From Chlorella sorokiniana (lineage: Eukaryota > Chlorophyta > Trebouxiophyceae > Chlorellales > Chlorellaceae): a stretch of 64,000 nucleotides of DNA. Position numbers and translations under genes: made by a program. Shown here one piece after another: positions 60,631-64,000 of this stretch; the stretch's first letter is position 1, and each line of letters starts with the position of its first letter. The stretch covers positions 1,736,001-1,800,000 of the forward strand of contig CP084620.1 of assembly GCA_025917655.1 (NCBI GenBank), read 5' to 3'. The notes beneath the pieces were generated by a model. The model made no database searches and was not told the origin of the DNA. It saw only the letters and a list, made by a program, of their open reading frames with translations.

Positions 60631-63600
60631 ATGTCGCGCAGGGACGAGGCGCCGTGGGCGCCCGACGAGGCGCTCCGCTTCTTTGACGCCTTCCACGCGC
60701 ACGCCCAGGACTGGGAGCAGGTGCGCGCGCAGCCGGGCGCGCCCCAGTGTGCTGACCCTCTCGACGGACAGGCTGCAGTGGATGCTGCAGCCAACTGGGC
60801 GGAGGGACTGCGCACCGCGTGACCTGGTCTGGCACTGCCTCCACACCCCGCGCAGGTGTCTGCGGCGGTTGGCGGCGAGCGCACGCCCGCCTCCTGCGAG
60901 GCGCTGTTCCGGCGGCAGCAGGCCTACCTGTCCATCCCCCGCGAGTTCCAGTCGGCGCAGGCCTTCACCGCGCTGGTGGAGAACGCGCAGCGTGACGGGC
61001 CGGCGGCGGAGCCCAGCAGCCAGGGCGGCAGCGGCGCGGGGCCAGACGGCGCGGCCAGCGGCGGCTCGCGGCCCCGCCTGAAGCGGGAGGAGGGCGATGG
61101 GGAGGAGGTGGGGGAGCTCGGGGAGGAGGGCAGCGAGGAGGAGGAGGAGGAGGAGGAGGAGGGGAGCCGCCGGTCACGCCGCACGCCCAAGCGCGGCGCC
61201 TCGCCCGCCGTCAGAGTGAGCAGGGCAGGCGTGTGTGGCTGGCACTTGGCAGCTTGGCCGGATGCAGCTGCTCTGCTGCCCTCACGCGTGCAAGGGGGCA
61301 GGCACGGCGCTGAGAGGGACTGATGAGCGCGGGCTGGCGCCGCTCCTGCCTACCGCCCTACCCCGCGTGCAGGCAGCAGGGCGCCGCACGCCGGTGTCAG
61401 GGGCCAAGCGGTCGCGCGGCGGCGGCCACGGCGACATTTACGAGTACTACGACGAGGGGCAGGGGGCCACGGAGTCGGCGCGGAAGCGCCGAGCTGCACG
61501 CCAGCGCCTCGACTTTGTGCAGGGGCGCGGCGCCGCCACGACGCGGGTGCGCTTGAAGCGACGCCCGTGGAGGCGGGGGGGGCGAGGCCTGCCGGGGGCT
61601 GCCCGCCGCTATGGATGGGGTCAGGGTATGCTGCGCTTGAACATTTGCAGCGCCTGGACACTGCACGCTCCTGCCTCTTATACGCCCTTGGCCCCCACCC
61701 CGCCTCTGCAGACGAGGCCAAGGGCATTGACGCGCTGCTGGCGCTGGCGGTGGCGGGGAGGAAAGCGCCATGGCGCTGGGCAGCGAGGAGGAGGAGGAGG
61801 GCGACGTGCCGGCGCCCGGCCGCGCAAGGCGCCCAAGCCGCGTGCGCGTCGCCGCTCCGCGGCCGACGACGAGGCGTGGGAGGAGGAGGAGGAGCCTGCG
61901 GATGCGGGGGCGGTGGACGACGACGAGGAGGACGAGGACTTTGCGCCGCCGCCGCGCCGCACCCCCTACTCCACCCCCGCCAAGGGCGCCCGCCTGCCGC
62001 GCCCGGGCTCCGCGCACGTGACGCCGCGGCGCAGCGGCAGCCGGGGCGTGGGCGCGGGCGGCCTGTCTGCCGCGTCCCCGGGGCTGGGGCTGCCCGCCGG
62101 GCTGAGCCCCTACCTGCTGGGCGGGCTGGACAGCGGCGGCGACATGCTCGACCTGGGCCTGGCAGACCTGGGCTACATCACCTCCCCTGGTGGGTGGCTG
62201 GGGCTGCGTGTGTGGGCGGCACAGCGATGTGCTCTGGCTGCCTTTTGCCGGCAGCCGGGCAGCCGCACATGCGCTGGCAGCAGCATGTGCTGCCAGGCTG
62301 GCGTGCAGCTGGAGCTGGGAGGGTCCTGCGCTGCCAGCTGACGTCGGCGCTGTGCCCCCTCCCAGCAGGCTTCCCACAGTTTGCCGCCGGCTTCGTGCCC
62401 TCCCCCAGAACCCCATGCCGCGCCTGCGCCGCCGCAAGTCGGCCCCCGAGCGCCTCGCCCCCGCCGCCGCCTCCCCCGTCAAGACGCTCTTCACCCGCCG
62501 CTCCTCCCTGGCCTCGGGCACCGCACTGATGGGCGGCTTTGCGTTTGGCGGGAGGCGGAGCCTGGCGGCGGCGGCGGCGGCGGCCTGCCACCGCAGTCTG
62601 CGGGGGAGGCGCGGCTGCGCCACTGCCTGCAGCAGCCGCGCACGCAGCGCTGGGCTGCCGCAGAGTTCTGCTACTCAGCCCTGGACCGCCCCTTCTTCAT
62701 GTTCAACCCGCTGGCCGGCCTGCTGGCGGCGCTGGGCCTGGCGGACGGCGCGTGCCTCACCCGCCGCGAGTGGTCCCTCATCCGCGCCGGCCTGGGTGGG
62801 TGCCGCCCGCTGTACGGCAGGCGGCGCGGCCACGCTTGCTCCTCGCCAACACCGCTACAGCACAAGTCGCGCTGGGGCTGACAGGACCCCCCGCCCGCAG
62901 GCAAGCCGCGCCGCCTGTCGCTCAAGTTTCTGAAGGAGGAGCGGGCGCGGCTGGAGCGCTGGAGGGAGGGCTGCCGCCAGCAGTATGCGTCTGGCGCGGC
63001 GGCGGTGGCGGACCCCAAGGTGGCCGACCACCTGCCGTGGCCGCTGGCGGTGGGTCAGCGCGTGGTGGCCCGACACCCCACCACCCGCCAGCTCCACGAC
63101 GGATCCGTGCTCACGGTGGCACACAACTGCTACAGGTGAAGGCGGCAGCGGGGTGCAGCGCGGCGGCTGGGGCGCAGCGGGGGCCTGGCTTGGCAGCAGG
63201 CTGGTGTGGGGAGGGGGAGAGGCTGGCACAGCCCGCATGGAAGGAGCCCACGCCCGCTCTCCCTGTGCATGTCCCCCCTTTCAACCGTGTGTGCGCACGC
63301 TGCCCCTGCAGGGTCCAGTTTGACCGCCAGGAGCTGGGTGTGGAGCTGGTGCGCGACACCGACATCCAACCCGCCGACCCTGCCGACAACCTGCCCCCGC
63401 GCTGCTCGCCGCCCGCACGCACCTCGTCCTCAACGGCCGACAGGTCATCCACGGGCAGGCGGTGCGGGGGATGGGCCCCCGGCGTGCAGCCGCGCCGCCC
63501 CCGCGCCCCCGCCGCGTCAGCCGCCGCCGGCACTCCGCTGGCGCCGCCCAGCGGCGTGGCGCTGGCGCCCCCACACAGCGGCGGGAGGGCAGCGCGCCGG

Positions 63601-64000
63601 GCAGCAGCGGCGTGCTGCCTGCGAGCTCCGCTGACGCCCAGGCTCTGGCCGAGGTGGGCAGCCAGGCTGCGCAGCCGTGCCTCGCTCCACTTCTCTGCCC
63701 GGCTGCCCAGCACCCCACGGGCTCTCCCTCGCCGCTCCGCCTCCCCTCCTTGCCAGCTTCCTGCGTGCAAGCCCCCTCCTGCCCCCTACCCCCACCCGTC
63801 CTCCCCCAACCCCCCTGCTCCAGCTGGCGGTGGGGCTGGACAAGAAGGAGGCGCTGCTGAGCCAGCTGCGCGGCATGAACGACGAGGCGGCGGCGGGGGT
63901 GCACGCGGGCGGGCCGCCCCACCCCCCGCCCTTTGTCAACGCGTACGCAAACGTGGTGCTGCAGCTCAAGGAGGTGCGGCGCGCTGCCGGGCTTAGCCCT
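60631..64000 (+). CDS. LIN9: LIN9 / ALWAYS EARLY (DIRP-domain) homologue, 3' truncated by window end
   Basis: Subunit of the DREAM/MuvB-type complex that controls cell-cycle transcription. ATG 60631 gives MSRRDEAPWAPDEALRFFDA, FHAHAQDWEQ, then after an intron VSAAVGGERTPASCEALFRR and QQAYLSIPREF: a SANT/Myb domain as in plant ALY proteins. An acidic, low-complexity part follows with a poly-Glu run (61135-61163) and basic patches (SRRSRRTPKRG, KAPKPRARRRSAADDEAWEE). The DIRP domain spans 62605-63115 and 63312 on: RWAAAEFCYSALDRPFFMFN, CLTRREWSLIRAGLG, then KPRRLSLKFLKEERARLERW, LAVGQRVVARHPTTRQLHDG, SVLTVAHNCYRVQFDRQELG and VELVRDTDIQP. The final visible exon, AVGLDKKEALLSQLRGMNDE with YANVVLQLKEV, matches the LIN9 helical region after DIRP. 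Several frame changes (about 61770, about 62590 and 63410) look like missing bases. The C-terminus lies beyond the window. Confidence 0.88.
61135..61163 (+). repeat. GAG repeat encoding poly-glutamate in LIN9
   Basis: Nine GAG codons in a row in the acidic linker between the SANT and DIRP domains. Confidence 0.8.

Overview
The window is a GC-rich, intron-dense stretch of a eukaryotic nuclear genome. The gene content is that of a green alga, most likely a trebouxiophyte of the Chlorella type: plant-type phosphofructokinase, sucrose synthase, the two-module plant acetolactate synthase regulatory subunit, Fe superoxide dismutase, a NEF1 homologue, a GulLO-like flavoenzyme, an ALWAYS EARLY/LIN9 protein and DUF155 and LURP-one families. 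Introns are mostly GT-AG, with acceptors often ending CTGCAG, and many exons are short. I see no bacterial operon logic, no tRNA or rRNA genes, no CRISPR, and no recognisable retroelement or virus-derived element.

Layout. 1-5.6 kb: last exon of HMG-CoA lyase (+), an ATP-type phosphofructokinase (+), then a convergent six-exon gene for a small internally duplicated His/Gly-rich protein (-). 6-12 kb: a large multi-membrane NEF1 homologue (-). 12.3-18.8 kb: a CD36/LIMP-2 type receptor (+) and a secreted gulonolactone-oxidase-like flavoprotein (+). 18.9-21.1 kb: PP2A activator PTPA (-). 21.4-28.1 kb: sucrose synthase (+). 28.8-31.4 kb: acetolactate synthase small subunit (-). 32.4-34.2 kb: DUF1295 membrane protein (-). 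35.2-37.7 kb: GATA-like zinc-finger protein (+). 38.4-41.9 kb: leucyl aminopeptidase (-). 42.8-45.7 kb: glycerol kinase (+). 45.9-47.6 kb: LURP-one protein (-) and a 92-residue membrane protein (-). 47.8-49.8 kb: DUF155/RMD1 protein (+). 50.2-51.4 kb: TPR protein (-). 52.2-53.8 kb: Fe-SOD (-). 54.1-56.2 kb: NUP50 (+). 56.7-57.5 kb: a small single-LRR protein (+). 58.3-59.4 kb: diphosphoinositol-type Nudix hydrolase (-). 60.6-64 kb: LIN9/ALY (+, runs off the end).

Genes alternate between strands in convergent and divergent pairs, and four head-to-head pairs share only 230-310 bp, so bidirectional promoters are likely. The functions (carbon and glycerol entry, sucrose cleavage, branched-chain amino acid synthesis and breakdown, ROS defence, transport through the nuclear pore, cell-cycle transcription) do not form one pathway; I read the order as ordinary eukaryotic gene placement.

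Many exons change reading frame without an intron, and wherever homology lets me check, one base is missing from a G or C run. I take this as homopolymer compression in the assembly, not as gene decay, so coding spans below are genomic extents and automatic translations will be interrupted. The most interesting gene is the small module-duplicated protein at 4.5-5.6 kb, for which I could build a complete in-frame six-exon model but recognise no family.
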